64,000 nucleotides of DNA. Source: Rhizoclosmatium globosum (lineage: Eukaryota; Chytridiomycota; Chytridiomycetes; Chytridiales; Chytriomycetaceae). Position numbers and translations under genes: made by a program. Positions within the stretch are counted from its first letter, which is position 1. Each line of letters opens with the position of its first letter. The stretch lies in NCBI GenBank assembly GCA_002104985.1, contig MCGO01000018.1:434001-498000 (forward strand), given 5' to 3'. The notes under the pieces are model-generated. The model was given only the letters and a program-made list of their open reading frames with translations, had not been told where the DNA came from and did not search any database. Shown in pieces: positions 35,778 through 47,171 of this stretch.

Positions 35778-38318
35778 ATGGACCTTCTAATTCTCGAGTC
35801 GCTTCTCGGCGACACGTCCTCAGACGCAACATCGGCGCTGTCCAAGACGCCATCGTCGAAGCAGCTGCTTTCCATCACGGATGTTGACTCATCAATTTCG
35901 CAGTTTGCCGAAGACGATCTCGTGAGCGACGCGCTGAAGAAGGGCATCGATCTGCGCGAATATGCAAAGGGCGTCCAAGTCGAACTTGAACTTGTCCAGG
36001 TTTGTTTTTGTTAGGGTTGTTTAGGGTTGTTTTGGGTTGGTGCGAGGAGGTGGTTGCGGGCACTGAACACTCTTCACACTCTCCAAACACACAGGCCAAT
36101 CACATCGCGGACTACGTGGCAAAGCAGCCAGACTTTTACCTTCTCGAGCGCCAAGTTGCTGAGTGCGATGACATGCTCGGGAACATGGTCGACCTGCTCG
36201 AAGGCTTCCAAGTCGACCTGAACAAGATCAGTGCCGAGATTCGGGATCTGCAGGAACGCTCAAACGATATGAACTTGAAATTAAAGAACAGAATGGTGAG
36301 AGCCCGGGTTCTGTTGATTCATGGATTCTGACCATCAAACAATGGCTCAGAGCTCACAGGACCTCCTCGCTAAAGTACTGGACGGCCTTGTCATTACCCC
36401 AGACTTGATCAAAAAGATTTGTGAAGGGGAAGTCAACGAGTTCTTTCAGTCTCATCTCTTGGACCTCAACAAGAAGATGACTTATGTCAAAAGCCAAAAG
36501 GGTGCCCATATTCGTGCCTTGAAAGATGTAGGACCAGAGTTGGAACGATTGAGGCTCAAAGTAAGCGTATTTCTTTTTAATGAACGCGTTTAATTGATTC
36601 AAATACAGAGTAGTGAAAAGATTCGTGAGTTCTTGTTGAAACGAATCGAGAGCCTCAAAACGCCAAACACAAATATTGCCATCATTCAACAAAACCAGCT
36701 TCTAAAATACAAAGAATTGTATTGGTTCCTTCTTGAACGGTACTCTGAAGCCGCTGGAGAAGTACGGAACGTCTACATCACAACAGTACAGCAATATTAC
36801 TTGGCATCGTTTGAAAAATACGTCAAATCGCTGTCATCTGTCCAAACTGTCATTGCAGACAAAGCCGATTTGATTGGAAGCGCCGAAACACAAGGAAGTG
36901 GCAGTGGAGGAGCTTCGCGTTTCACGTTGGGACTCTTTGGAAACAAAAGTCAACTTAAGGACCGAAGTAACGTCTATTCCTTGGGAGAGCGAGTGCAAGT
37001 GCTTACCACTGATGACTCTGGAATCATTCTTCCCCATATCGCTGAGGAACAACGACTGAAGTTCCCCTATGAAGTCATTTTCAAAAGCATGAACCGCCTC
37101 TTGATGGATAATGCGTGCTCAGAATATATCTTTACAACGGAATTCTTCTTATCAGAATGGAAAAAGCCTGGACGTGATGCAAAGGGTCGAGAAGCATCAT
37201 CAACTACTTCCATCTCACCTGCAACTCCAAATATTGACCCAAACACCGTGTTTGCCGACATCTACGAGCCAACACTAAGGTTCTTGCAGTCAACTTTCAG
37301 ATCCTACATTGACAACTCTTACGACGCTGTCGGAGTCTTGCTTTGCATTCGTCTCAACTCGTTTCATTTAAGAATCATGCAAAAACGACGTGTACCTTGC
37401 TTGGATAATTTTATGAACTTGCTCAATATCTTACTGTGGCCGAGATTTCAGGCCATCATTGATTTGCATATTGAGAGTTTGAGAAAGATTACAAAGTTGG
37501 CTGTGAACAAGGAGTCTCATCCTCATTTTGTAAGTCGCTGATTCTGTTTATGTTTGTACATGTTACTTAACGGTGGAGGACAGATAACCCGCAGATATGC
37601 TGAGTTTGCAGCATCTGTCTTAGCACTCAATGATGGATTCGATGACGCGTTGCTCCTGACTAGTTTAGTGCGTTTGAGAGTAAGTACCTAGATTCCTATA
37701 ACATCTCTCCTAATCGAAACATCGCACAGAATGAAGTCGAAAGTCTTCTATTCAGAATGGCAGACGAATTATCCGACAGAAAAGACAAACTCGTGCTCCT
37801 CATCAACAACTACGATTTAGTCCACACAATCCTCGGCGAATACAACCTTACTTGTTTTGATGCGGAGAAGGCGTACTTCGCCACGAACCTCGAAACGAAA
37901 ACTGGGGAACTTGTGGAGGAAGAGTTGAAAAAGATTGGGTTTGGGTTCTTGACTGAGTTTGTGGATCGAGCGGAGCTGGAAAAGAATTTGGATACGTTGG
38001 ATACGAGTATGTTCTTCAATTTCGAGATGTATCTATTCTTCTGACATGCACATAGGTCGCTTTGAATCTGTCGCATCGCAATTCAATAATACTTGGAAGC
38101 AAGCCATCACAGACCTGAATGGTTCCATCCTTCAATCATTCCCCAACTTCCAAAACGGAGCACGTATATTGCACGCAGCATTTACATTGCTCTTGTTGTT
38201 TTACAAACGGTTTTTGAACTTATTTGAGAAGCGGTTTGTTGGAAAGGGAAGAAAAGTCCACCCTGTCGGCTTACAAACTGTCTTATTTGAGATCAAGAAG
38301 AATCAGCCTAGTTTTTGA
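35778..38318 (+). CDS. VPS52: GARP/EARP tethering complex subunit Vps52
   Basis: Blocks match the Vps52/Sac2 family: LREYAKGVQVELELVQ, IADYVAKQPDFYLLERQVAECDDML, DLLEGFQVDLNKISAEIRDLQ, then LVITPDLIKKICEGEVNEFF. A long helical body (36594-37541) includes KFPYEVIFKSMNRLLMDNA, and LLWPRFQAIIDLHIESL is followed by the C-terminal region. At least six introns are present (for example about 36000-36094, 36293-36345 and 36561-36606). The protein tethers endosome-derived vesicles at the trans-Golgi with Vps51, 53 and 54. Reading frames are continuous across all exons, which makes this one of the cleanest genes in the window. Confidence 0.93.
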
Positions 38319-38426
38319 AAAGCATTCGTAGTTTTTTGGAAGATTAATAAAGTAAATGCAATGCATATATTATTAAGAATGTTGATGAATGAAACAAAAG
38401 AAAGGACGAAGAGTAATCTGTCCGGA

Positions 38427-38723
38427 TTAACCAGTCTTGGATCCATTCTGTTGAGCAAGCCAAATGGGTACTCCTGACACAAGCCACCCTTCGTCTTCCT
38501 CCGGCTCAGCCGTCATTTCCTTGGCTGTCAAAGACTGAATTGCAGCAGAGATGGTTTGAGGTGTGCTGAAAAGAGCATTTGAGCTTCTATGCTTTCGTGT
38601 CTCTCCCTTCGTTCCTCTGGACAGGGTTTGGATGGCCAAAGTGATTCTTGTTGGCGAGGAGGCTCTGCTTGATGAAGCTGAGACGGATGGAGTACTCTCC
38701 ATGGATTGACTTGCGAAGGACAT
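38427..38723 (-). CDS. Small Ser/Thr-rich hypothetical protein
   Basis: This 98-residue ORF starts MSFASQSMES, is Ser/Thr/Arg-rich and ends with an acidic patch (EPEEDEGWLVSG) and IWLAQQNGSKTG. There is no intron and no recognised family. It lies antisense just past the Vps52 stop. The compositional bias and the compact WLVSGVPIWL motif suggest a real small gene, but coding status is unproven. Confidence 0.4.
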   Translation of the reverse strand: MSFASQSMESTPSVSASSSRASSPTRITLAIQTLSRGTKGETRKHRSSNALFSTPQTISAAIQSLTAKEMTAEPEEDEGWLVSGVPIWLAQQNGSKTG

Positions 38724-38992
38724 TTTTTGAAAGATAGTTTTCACTTTGGGTTGTAATATTGGAATCGGTTGAAATTAGATTTGGTGAAGGAGAAGGCCCC
38801 AAAAATAACAAGGAGAGCCGCCTTGATATAAGAGTCGAAAGAGGAGAAGACAAATATGATCGCCTCACTTTTGTTGTTTATTGAAAACTTTGCAAATGAA
38901 ATCTATGTCTATTTTTAGACGCTCTTCACCCTTACAAACATGTTAACTAAAACCAGCTTTCAGCTCACCCAACATCTTGCATTCTCACAACC

Positions 38993-41113
38993 TTAACCAA
39001 GATAAACATACTCAGGATGCTTCTCCATACACCACGCACGTCTTGCCGCGTAGTATCTAAATGCTTGGAACTCGTACTCACGTACGCCGAAATGAGCCGC
39101 TCCCAATGTATTAGCCGCTTTATCAAACGCATTCAAATCGTTTTGGGAGGAAGACCACGCATTCCATAAAGGTGTCCAACGAGAATCCAAGTACCCGCTA
39201 TCTAATGAAATGGCACGACAGTTGGGTGCCTTTTTGTCACAAATAACGCGCTGATTCTGAGCACCAGAAAGGCAGTTTGTCCCAATGTTGAGTGAGCCAC
39301 CTTTTATTGCAATGGCTGCGAGGAGAGCAGAAGGAATGACACCTGTCAGTTGATTATCGGCAAGAGTGCTGTTCCAACGGCCAATTAATGTCTTTCGAAA
39401 TTAATACGACAATTTTAGCTTACATTGACTTTAAGTTTGATAATTGACCCAACTGAGCTGGAATGCTTCCTGTTAATTGATTCGCCGAAAGATTTCTACA
39501 TCAAAAGAGATATAATGGATTTCTCTAAATTTGAATTCAACTTACATTGCTTGTAAACTTTTCAGGAGCCCAAGAACACTAGGAATGTTACCAGTAAGTT
39601 GATTACCAGAAAGATCACTGTTGAGTGGACAGAACTTGAGTTAAGCTGTGATTACAACAAAACGTTTAAAAAACTATACGTACAGTACTTGAAGGGCTCC
39701 AAACGCGGCAATCCCGCCTGGAATCGTTTGAGATAGACCAAGCCTTGGAAGTACAATCTCTTGTACTCTGAAGTTGGAAAATGACACATATTTGGCACTA
39801 ATTCAATAATTATAAAACAGTATTAAATTAAAGAGAGCGTACTCATTGCGCTTGTTGATTTCATGACGTCGTTGATTTTTCAAGGCAGTAATCATGTATC
39901 GTCCGTTTGAAGTTATGCTGGAACAATTGAATGGATAGGCTACTGCAGAAAAACTCTTCACCAGGATATCGCATTCTGGATAATATTGAATTATTCCGAG
40001 CGTAGCAGCCGTTATAGTGGTTAATGTGGTTGAAGTTGAAGTGGTCAAAGAAGTCGTTGTTGATGATGTTGTTGTGGGTGAAGAAGTTGGCATCATGCTT
40101 CTTGGAGAAGTTGCAGAAGTAATTATTGACGACGTTATTCCTTTCAAGGAAAAGGTCAAGGATGGTAATCCTGTGGTTGTGGCCATAGAAACAGAAGGAG
40201 CAGTTAATACAGAAGCTGTAGTTATGGACGAATACCCATTCAAAGAAGAGGAAGTAGTGGCAGAAGTTCTGGTTGATGTAGAGGAAGATGTTGTTGTTGA
40301 AGAAGTGGTTGAAGTAGTTATTGACGAAGTTGTTGAAGAAGTGGTTGAAGAAGTTATTGACGAAGTTGTAGAAGAAGTTGTAGAAGAAGTTGTAGACGTT
40401 GAGGTTGAAGATGTTGAAGAAGTTGTAGAAGAAGTTGTTGACGTTGAGGTTGAGGATGTTGAAGAAGTGGTAGAAGAAGTCGTGGATGACGTGGTCGAAG
40501 AAGTTGAAGTCGCAGTTGACGAGGAAGTCGACGTAGTTGAAGTTTTTGTTGAGGTTGATGTACTTGACGATGAAGACGTTGTCGTAGAGGTTGTTGTTGT
40601 TGTGGTTTGCCTGACAACCACCAAAAAGCCACTATAGGAATCTAGATTGTCTAGTGAAGATTTCCCATAACAAATATTGTATGCAGTTGAGTAAAGTGCA
40701 GCAAGGCACTGTGGTTCTTGGTAGCAACTGATTCCACAATTTTGCATCGTTGAGAAGTAAAAATACCCAATCCCATTATTAAGTGGCGCGATGCCGTACA
40801 AGTAAGTTTGCTGGCTTCCTGGAGCGTATATATTCCATTGGCTATCAAAGGTGACAGTAGTTCCAGGATTAAGACCTCCTTGGGTTTTCAAATTACAGAT
40901 CTGAGACACTGAGTTATAGTTTATAGCCAAACAGACTGTCACTGAGCTGCCTGTGAAAGCTGCTTCACAGTAGCCTTGGCACGTTGTCAAAGAAACACCA
41001 TTATATACGGCAACGTCTGCTGATCCCCCCGTATAGTGTACCCCATTCAGTGCAAGCCATTGAACTGTCGCACACACCGAAGTCGCGAAGAGGACCAGAA
41101 CAACTCCTTGCAT
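38993..41113 (-). CDS. Secreted PAN-like, mucin-linker, LRR surface protein
   Basis: The signal peptide MQGVVLVLFATSVCATV leads to two Cys-rich PAN/apple-like segments (about 40620-41060). A Thr/Ser-rich mucin-like linker of about 170 residues follows (40020-40620, runs of TTSST), probably O-glycosylated. After an intron come four to five plant-type LRRs (NQLTGxIPxxLG) split by short introns at about 39395, 39505 and 39635. The C-terminal domain (39300-38993) contains NCLSG...CDKKAPNC and an aromatic/Arg-rich end. No membrane anchor or GPI tail is evident, so it is likely wall-associated or secreted. It shares the PAN-like module with the broken gene at 0.6-1.5 kb. Function in adhesion or recognition is inferred. 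Confidence 0.68.
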
Positions 41114-41244
41114 TTACAGATTGTTGGAGAGTTCTGAAGGGCTCCGTTAGGGGCAGTAAAAGATTTACATGACAATGTTGACGAGTGGAATGAACGTCAC
41201 GTGAAATTTTTATTGTCTTAGAAAAAAACAACCGACCAAACAAC

Positions 41245-42427
41245 ATGCACAACAATGCAAATCAGCCTCAGCCAAGTCCAGGGCAACCATTCTCTCAGCA
41301 TATGCATCCAGGACAAGGACATAATATGCGACCTATGCCGTTTCAATTTGTCCACATGCCTCCAATCCCAGCACTGCATTCAGCTCCGTGCTTGGCGGCT
41401 ATGAGGCAAGGGCTATTCCTCAACCAATAAGAAGTTCCGAAAACGTTGTGCGCGGGCAGTTTGCGAGTAAGAGTTCCATTCCATGGTAATAGCCATTAAT
41501 TAGACTGAAGGCCATCCAAACCTGTCTCGTCCTCCACAATGGCCTCAACCTCTCCCTCAACAGCCTCCGCCTCTGCTGCGACCATCTTATAATTTTCTCC
41601 ACAGTTAGTGTTTTTAGACTCTTTCGCATTAGACTCTCAATTTCTAATCAAACCCAGACTCAGTAACACACAACGGTTTGGCTCAGTCACATCATCCTGT
41701 TGTAGCAAGAACAGAATCAAAAAAGCGGAAGCAAGAAGAAAGGATTGTTGGACCCATTTCTGGGGCGAGTCCAGATGATGGACACCATATTTTGACGGCA
41801 AGAAGGAACTTCTTTGAGCCCGTCCACCCCATGACATTTTCAAACTACTCTTCCTTCTATGGAGTATTCAAGTATGTGAGCCATTGGTACAAAGTTGAAG
41901 CCGGTTCCCTTGACGTGAAATCGGGCCAATATCTTCGTTGCGTTTTTCATTCAACTGGACCGAAGTCGTCAGCTGCAAAGCGACCACTCTCAGAAAACCC
42001 ACGCAACTCTCGAAGTTCTGTCAACACTTGCAACTTCTGTCTAAATGTCAAAAAGGATCCTGTCACAAGTGCAATAACTGTTTCTGTCCGGAAAGCGCAA
42101 TGGAAGCCTGTTAAAGCAACGGACACTCCTGTTCTGGATTCATCAAAACACTCACATTCATTGGACGCTCTTGACACACAAGGACTATCCATGGCTGCCC
42201 GAGAAACAGTCGAGGAATTTGCAAGACTACAAGTCCCGGCAAAACAAGTTTTAAAGCTTCTACGTGATGACCACTTATTCTCTCGTATTGGAGCCCAGTA
42301 CATTGGTTTGAAAACAGTCAAGAATGTCATGAGCTCATTCAAATATCAGCAAATTGATACTGAACTGAAAGAATGTGTCAATGGTTTGACTCATCATGAT
42401 TGTCGATCTGTTCTGGACCCAAAATAA
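41245..42427 (+). CDS. Possible DNA-binding protein, FLYWCH/MULE-transposon-like
   Basis: A Pro/Gln/His-rich N-terminus (41245-41465) is joined over introns at about 41467-41510 and 41601-41652 to a 250-residue open frame. That frame has a NLS-like ESKKRKQEE, then a C/H pattern: YLRCVFH, CNFC, and HSHSLDALD about 60 residues later. The set and spacing recall WRKY/GCM-fold zinc-binding domains of FLYWCH or FAR1/MULE proteins. The C-terminal helices (VPAKQVLKLLRDDHLFSRIG followed by KTVKNVM) resemble the segment that precedes MULE transposases. No transposase catalytic domain follows, so a domesticated fragment or transcription factor is plausible. One base appears missing at about 41410. Confidence 0.42.
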
Positions 42428-42831
42428 TCAAAGTCACTCATCACAAATTTCAATGAATTAAATCCTTCATTTACTATGTTAAGATTATGCTAAACCAGTC
42501 AATATAATGCCTGATGTTGGCAAAAAAATGGCTTAAATTGCCGCAAAGCATGAGAATCTTGCCAGCGGAGTATTGACACACAGACTCTCTCCCTTTTCCC
42601 CAGCAATCACTATACTCTCTGCAGATTTTATTTATTAACCGAATGTCTTTTTTTTTTTGTAAGCTCCTTGGGTTGTGATATTGTAACTATGTTGATTGAA
42701 TGGCTGAAGTCGTGCAGAAGAAAAAAACGAACACGATCATAAAGCATAATATCTCTTACAAATTAATTCATATTAATGCATGCAATAAGTGGCAGAAAAA
42801 TGACAAAGTTGAACTTTATAACCACAAAAGC
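42428..42831. other. A/T-rich convergent intergenic region
   Basis: No supported gene. A T10 run lies at about 42649-42658, and AT-rich sequence with a TATTTATTAA stretch may hold 3' processing signals for both flanking genes. Confidence 0.4.
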
Positions 42832-43224
42832 CTATTGAACAATACCCACTTTAGCAACCATGGGAGTATTCTTCTGCTTGACTAAGCTGATCAATTCTTT
42901 TGCTAAATTTCCTTCAATATCTGTTGCGTCTCGCATAATGAGTGATTTTGGGACGCGTTTGAGAATAGTTTGGTCAGCATCATTACAACGTCCTCGCAAT
43001 CCTCGCCCAATCATTTTACTAACTCTAATAGTGTCAATGACGGTTGTGGGTTGCGCTACAACTGATTGGAAAGTTGGTGTTACAATTTCCGGCCGAACAA
43101 CTTGGCGTGGGGAAATGGGTGTGGGAGGCAAATGATGATTGTTATTTGGAACTGCAAATGTTTGTAAAAGGAGTGGGGAAATGAGAGTAAATGCCAAAGT
43201 GAACAGCAAAGGTGGGCCTGCCAT
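42832..43224 (-). CDS. Small secreted hypothetical protein
   Basis: ATG 43224 gives MAGPPLLFTLAFTLISPLLLQTFA, a clear signal peptide. A Pro/His-rich segment and a 90-residue basic, mostly helical domain with a single Cys follow (KMIGRGLRGRC...AKELISLVKQ). An upstream in-frame ATG at 43263 would bury the signal, so the later one was chosen. There is no intron and no recognised family. It could be an effector-like or wall protein. Confidence 0.5.
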   Translation of the reverse strand: MAGPPLLFTLAFTLISPLLLQTFAVPNNNHHLPPTPISPRQVVRPEIVTPTFQSVVAQPTTVIDTIRVSKMIGRGLRGRCNDADQTILKRVPKSLIMRDATDIEGNLAKELISLVKQKNTPMVAKVGIVQ

Positions 43225-43332
43225 TGTTTGACAAAGAGATGAATAATGATTGGAATACAACATTCTGTTTATAACTGTAATAAGTTGATGAAGAAAAAAC
43301 AAAACAAGATCTCTACAGGTGAACGTAGTTCA

Positions 43333-46300
43333 TCAACTATTCAGTACAGATGTAACAGCTTCCTCAAATGACTGAATAAACTGTGTCGCCAAAGACTTGC
43401 TCGACACTTGACAGTAAACAAACTGTAGATCAAACTTGATTTCAGACAATATAGACACTCCATTCACAAGCTTAACGTGGGTGTAGAAGACATGCTAAAT
43501 TGTGATTTAGTACACATCAAAATATAGCAATAATGACTTACAGTTGCGTCGATTGTTCGTTGTGCGATTGTGAAAATATTGTTCAAGAACAGTTTGTTTT
43601 TCACGTCATCTACTGAGTTGTATTGGCTGGCCAACTGGAAGTTGAATACACTTTCGGTGGATGGCGGCAGCTCTGTACCCCACGCCCGTAACCAAGCCTC
43701 GGCCTCAAGTGAGCTATTCTCAAGGAACAAAACGTTCAAAGGAATCGTGGCTTGGAAGTACAAAATTCCCGCACTGCACTTAATTGCGACTTGAAGGTCT
43801 GAGACGTTTCAGATTAGGTAAAAACAAGATTTGAACAAGATCAACACGACTCAACTGTTAACGGGGCTAGATGGTTGCGCACTTGCTCCATCCGGTTTCA
43901 CGCTAATGGATTTTGGGAAACTCTGCCCAGAGAGCAAAGCTGGAACTGTTAAAGGCTCTGCCGGACTCAATCCAAACGTATTTCGGTTGAATAAAATGGC
44001 AAAGTCGCTCAAAGGCTGAGGACTAGCCTTGTTGGACAAATTCAACTCCATGTAAATGTTTCCAGCACGACGACTGAATGTTCCCATGATTTGTAATCCC
44101 TTTCCTGCTTGGACATCAAGATACAAAGATTGGGGTGGAATGAACCCGAGTGCTGGGGGTAAAGCTAGGCTTCCAAGAGGTGTAGGTCCAAGAGCTCCAC
44201 CAACCAACATTGGATTAGCAGAAGACCCCAATCCCAGAGTTCCAGTGTGCGATAAAGGATTCATAATATTTCCTCCAACTGAAGAGAGTGGATTCGTTCC
44301 CATTCCATACTGAGACGAAACGGGCTGAGGCATCAGAATCGGATTTGTTGGAATCGCCACAGTTTGTTTTGAAGGGCCAAATGGATCAAGCTCAACCAAG
44401 CCACCAGAGATTCCAGCAACGTTGTTGACGGCACTTCCACGACCAAAGATAGGCCCGAATGACGGTTGGGTCGCAAAACCATCGTTCAAAGACAAAGCAG
44501 CCATGGCATCCACTGATGGCTGAGTGGGAGGTGGAGCAGAATTTGATAGTGAGTTCAAGAACATATCGAACTGTTTGGGGTCGATAGGGTTGCTGTCAAT
44601 CTCGAGTTCTTCTTCCTTGTCATCATCAACAGGATAGTTATTGATTCCATAGGCATAAGGATTGACTGGCTGTGGATCATCGCCAAACAAACCGTCGCTA
44701 CTGGGCATCTTCTGCTGTGCGCTGTTAAAATGTTAGATGGTTCTTAATGCTTACAACCTTTAACTTACAAAACATCGCCATCCAAGTGTCGGCCATAGGC
44801 TGAGAAGTCACGAAAACAAACGCAGCCGAAGGCTCGACTTTCTTTTGCCTCAATCCACCGATGAACATTTGGGGAGTCTTATGGTAGATGGACGCCAATG
44901 TAGAAATGTGCAAAAACAATTCTTCGAGGGTTTGAGAAGGCAAGTTCTCCATTTCAGATGTGATGGGAGGGTTGTCTCCAAACACAATCACCTTCGCAGC
45001 CACAGGATCAGTTGATAACAACCGCCAGTAAATGAATCCTCTGTCACGCAAGTCCGGATTGTCAACGTCCTCAGTACTCCATTTCAAGATCTTTGGAAGT
45101 AGTTCTTGGCCCTTCGTTGGACGTTTGATGAACAGCTTTACGACGGCAGTGAGAAGAGACAGTTGAACATTCGAAGTCTCATCCTTGAAGCTGTCAGAAA
45201 AGTGTGAGAGCAACTCATCCGCATTCTCGATTCTGTCAGAGTAGTGACCGATAATCCATATCATAGACGCTTTCGCTTCCGATTCATCAAGACTGTCCAA
45301 GTTTTCGCATAAAGTTGTGATGATTCCTTCGTACTTGTTAGGGTATCTACGGAAAATATCCTATTGAAAATAATTAACAATAAGGCCAGCCAATCCAGGC
45401 TCACCTTTATCACAACAATACTCTCTTGAACAACATAGTTGACTTTTGTTTTGATTAAATCCACCAAAGTCGTTACACATCTGTCAGCAGCAGATTCGAT
45501 CTTAATAGCGCACTTTCCAATCGCCCGGATAGATTTTCGCACAAAGTCAACGTCAATTTCTGTCGCATACCTACGTCGCATTAGATTGAGAGTCACAGTA
45601 GCAATTCAACGTACTCTTTCAATTCAGGCAAGACTTGCTCAATGTTATCGTCTGTAACAAGACGGAACATGATTTCCAACTTCGCAATCTTGACATAGAC
45701 GGGGTCATTATACTTGCAGAAGAACACTTTGATGTCGTTCTTCAAAAAGTCAGGTTTGCGCTGGAGAATGAGTTGAATGTTTCTCAAAGCCACGTATTGG
45801 ACTTCAGGACCGTTGTGGAGCAGGGTGACTGAGAACAATGTAAGCATATGATATTGAGTTCATTCGAGATGGCGAGCGTACCAAGAGGAGATCCAATACG
45901 TTTGAAGAACGAGTTGACAATATCGTCCTTGAGAATGTAATTCGTCATGTACAAAACCACTCGGATAGCAGAAAGAACGACGGCAGAGTTGGCATGTTGT
46001 AAACGTGGCATAACACGCTCAGCAACCACTTCAGCGTCTCCATGCTCTTGAGGCACAAAGTACAAAAGCGACTCCAAAATGTACACTTGACCCCATCTAA
46101 GAACAAAGTCAGCATATCTCATCCGCTTGTTTGAGCCATTATACTCAACTCAGAACACTCGTTCATGGCAGTCAAGAGTTTGCTCGAAAGTGTGAAGTCC
46201 ATTCGCATATCAAAGTCAGGAGTCTTTTCTGCGATCTCCGATAACGCGGCGACAGCATTCGCGACAACCTTTACAATTAATCGAATGTAAGCGACTTTTG

Positions 46301-47051
46301 ATGATATGGTGGCCTATCTACCATTGAGTTTTCATTGTTGAGTAGACTTCGCAACTTGTCAATTAATCCAGTCCTCTGTGCCAAATCTCGATCGTAAGTA
46401 TAAAGTTTGATGACACTGATGGCTGCTGTCTTTGCAACATAGGCATCTTTATCCGCGAGGCATTTTTGGAGAGCATTGGCAAGAGCTTCAATGAGTTTAT
46501 CGACCTGCATATATCCCATAGTGCGTAAAGCAAGAGCCCGAATCAAAGGATTTGGATCCACGAGGTCTCTCTAAAAGTAAAGATGTGTGAGGACGTGTTG
46601 ATTGGCTCAGGGAGGGGACAGTGTCTCGCATCCTTCGCGAGCAGCTGTCTCCAATGGTGCCATCAGAAGAATGTGCACAATAATCTTACCTCAAAGGCCG
46701 AGATTGTCAATTTAGCCAAATCGGGCTTTGAGCGGGCGTACGACACAATGTACAAATACGCCATCTTCTTCACTTCGAGCATCGGGGCCTGCATCACAGC
46801 AACCACATCCGCAAAGAGAGGACTCATGTCGTTGCCCATCGTCATGTTTGCGACAATCTAGCACGATGATGATGATGATGATGATGCGGGCGTTGCGGGT
46901 TTAATAGGCTCCCCAAAGCTGCACTAATTAACACTACCTTCTTGAGCACAATCCTCTTTTTGGTGTGCTTCGTGTCTCTCTTGTCGGCGGCGGCGAGCTC
47001 TTCGCGCAGCTCCTGCACCTTCCCCTTCGTGAAGAACTTGGCGTCGGCCAT
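43333..47051 (-). CDS. Beta-adaptin, large subunit of AP-1/AP-2 clathrin adaptor
   Basis: The start [19 protein letters not shown] and blocks such as [65 protein letters not shown] and [17 protein letters not shown] are hallmark beta1/beta2-adaptin trunk sequence. A hinge rich in Pro/Gly/Leu (44150-44600) and a beta appendage ([21 protein letters not shown], then an acidic platform) follow. It ends at 43333. At least nine introns are present; intron 1 carries a GAT microsatellite at 46865-46886. The protein sorts dileucine cargo and binds clathrin. AP-1 and AP-2 forms cannot be told apart by eye, and one beta chain may serve both. Confidence 0.92.
46865..46886. repeat. (GAT)7 microsatellite in beta-adaptin intron 1
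   Basis: Seven tandem GAT units plus one G lie inside the first intron, close to the acceptor side of the upstream exon. Confidence 0.9.
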
Positions 47052-47171
47052 TGGAGGGTTTGTGGTGTTTTTGAAATCAAACAAATAGATAGATAGAACA
47101 AGCAAGTACTAGTTCCAAAGAATCAGAAATGAAAACAGGATGTATTGTTCAAATAAATGAGACCAATTTAC

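Noticed and set aside
36002..36050. TTAGGG-like units in a Vps52 intron, as a possible interstitial telomere
   Set aside because: Only two or three imperfect units (GTTAGGGTTGTTTAGGGTTG) in a G/T-rich intron; not enough for telomeric origin.
40017..40637. A 206-codon Val/Glu-rich ORF on the + strand
   Set aside because: It is the antisense shadow of the TTSST mucin repeat of the minus-strand surface protein, and its repetitive VEEVV composition follows from that.
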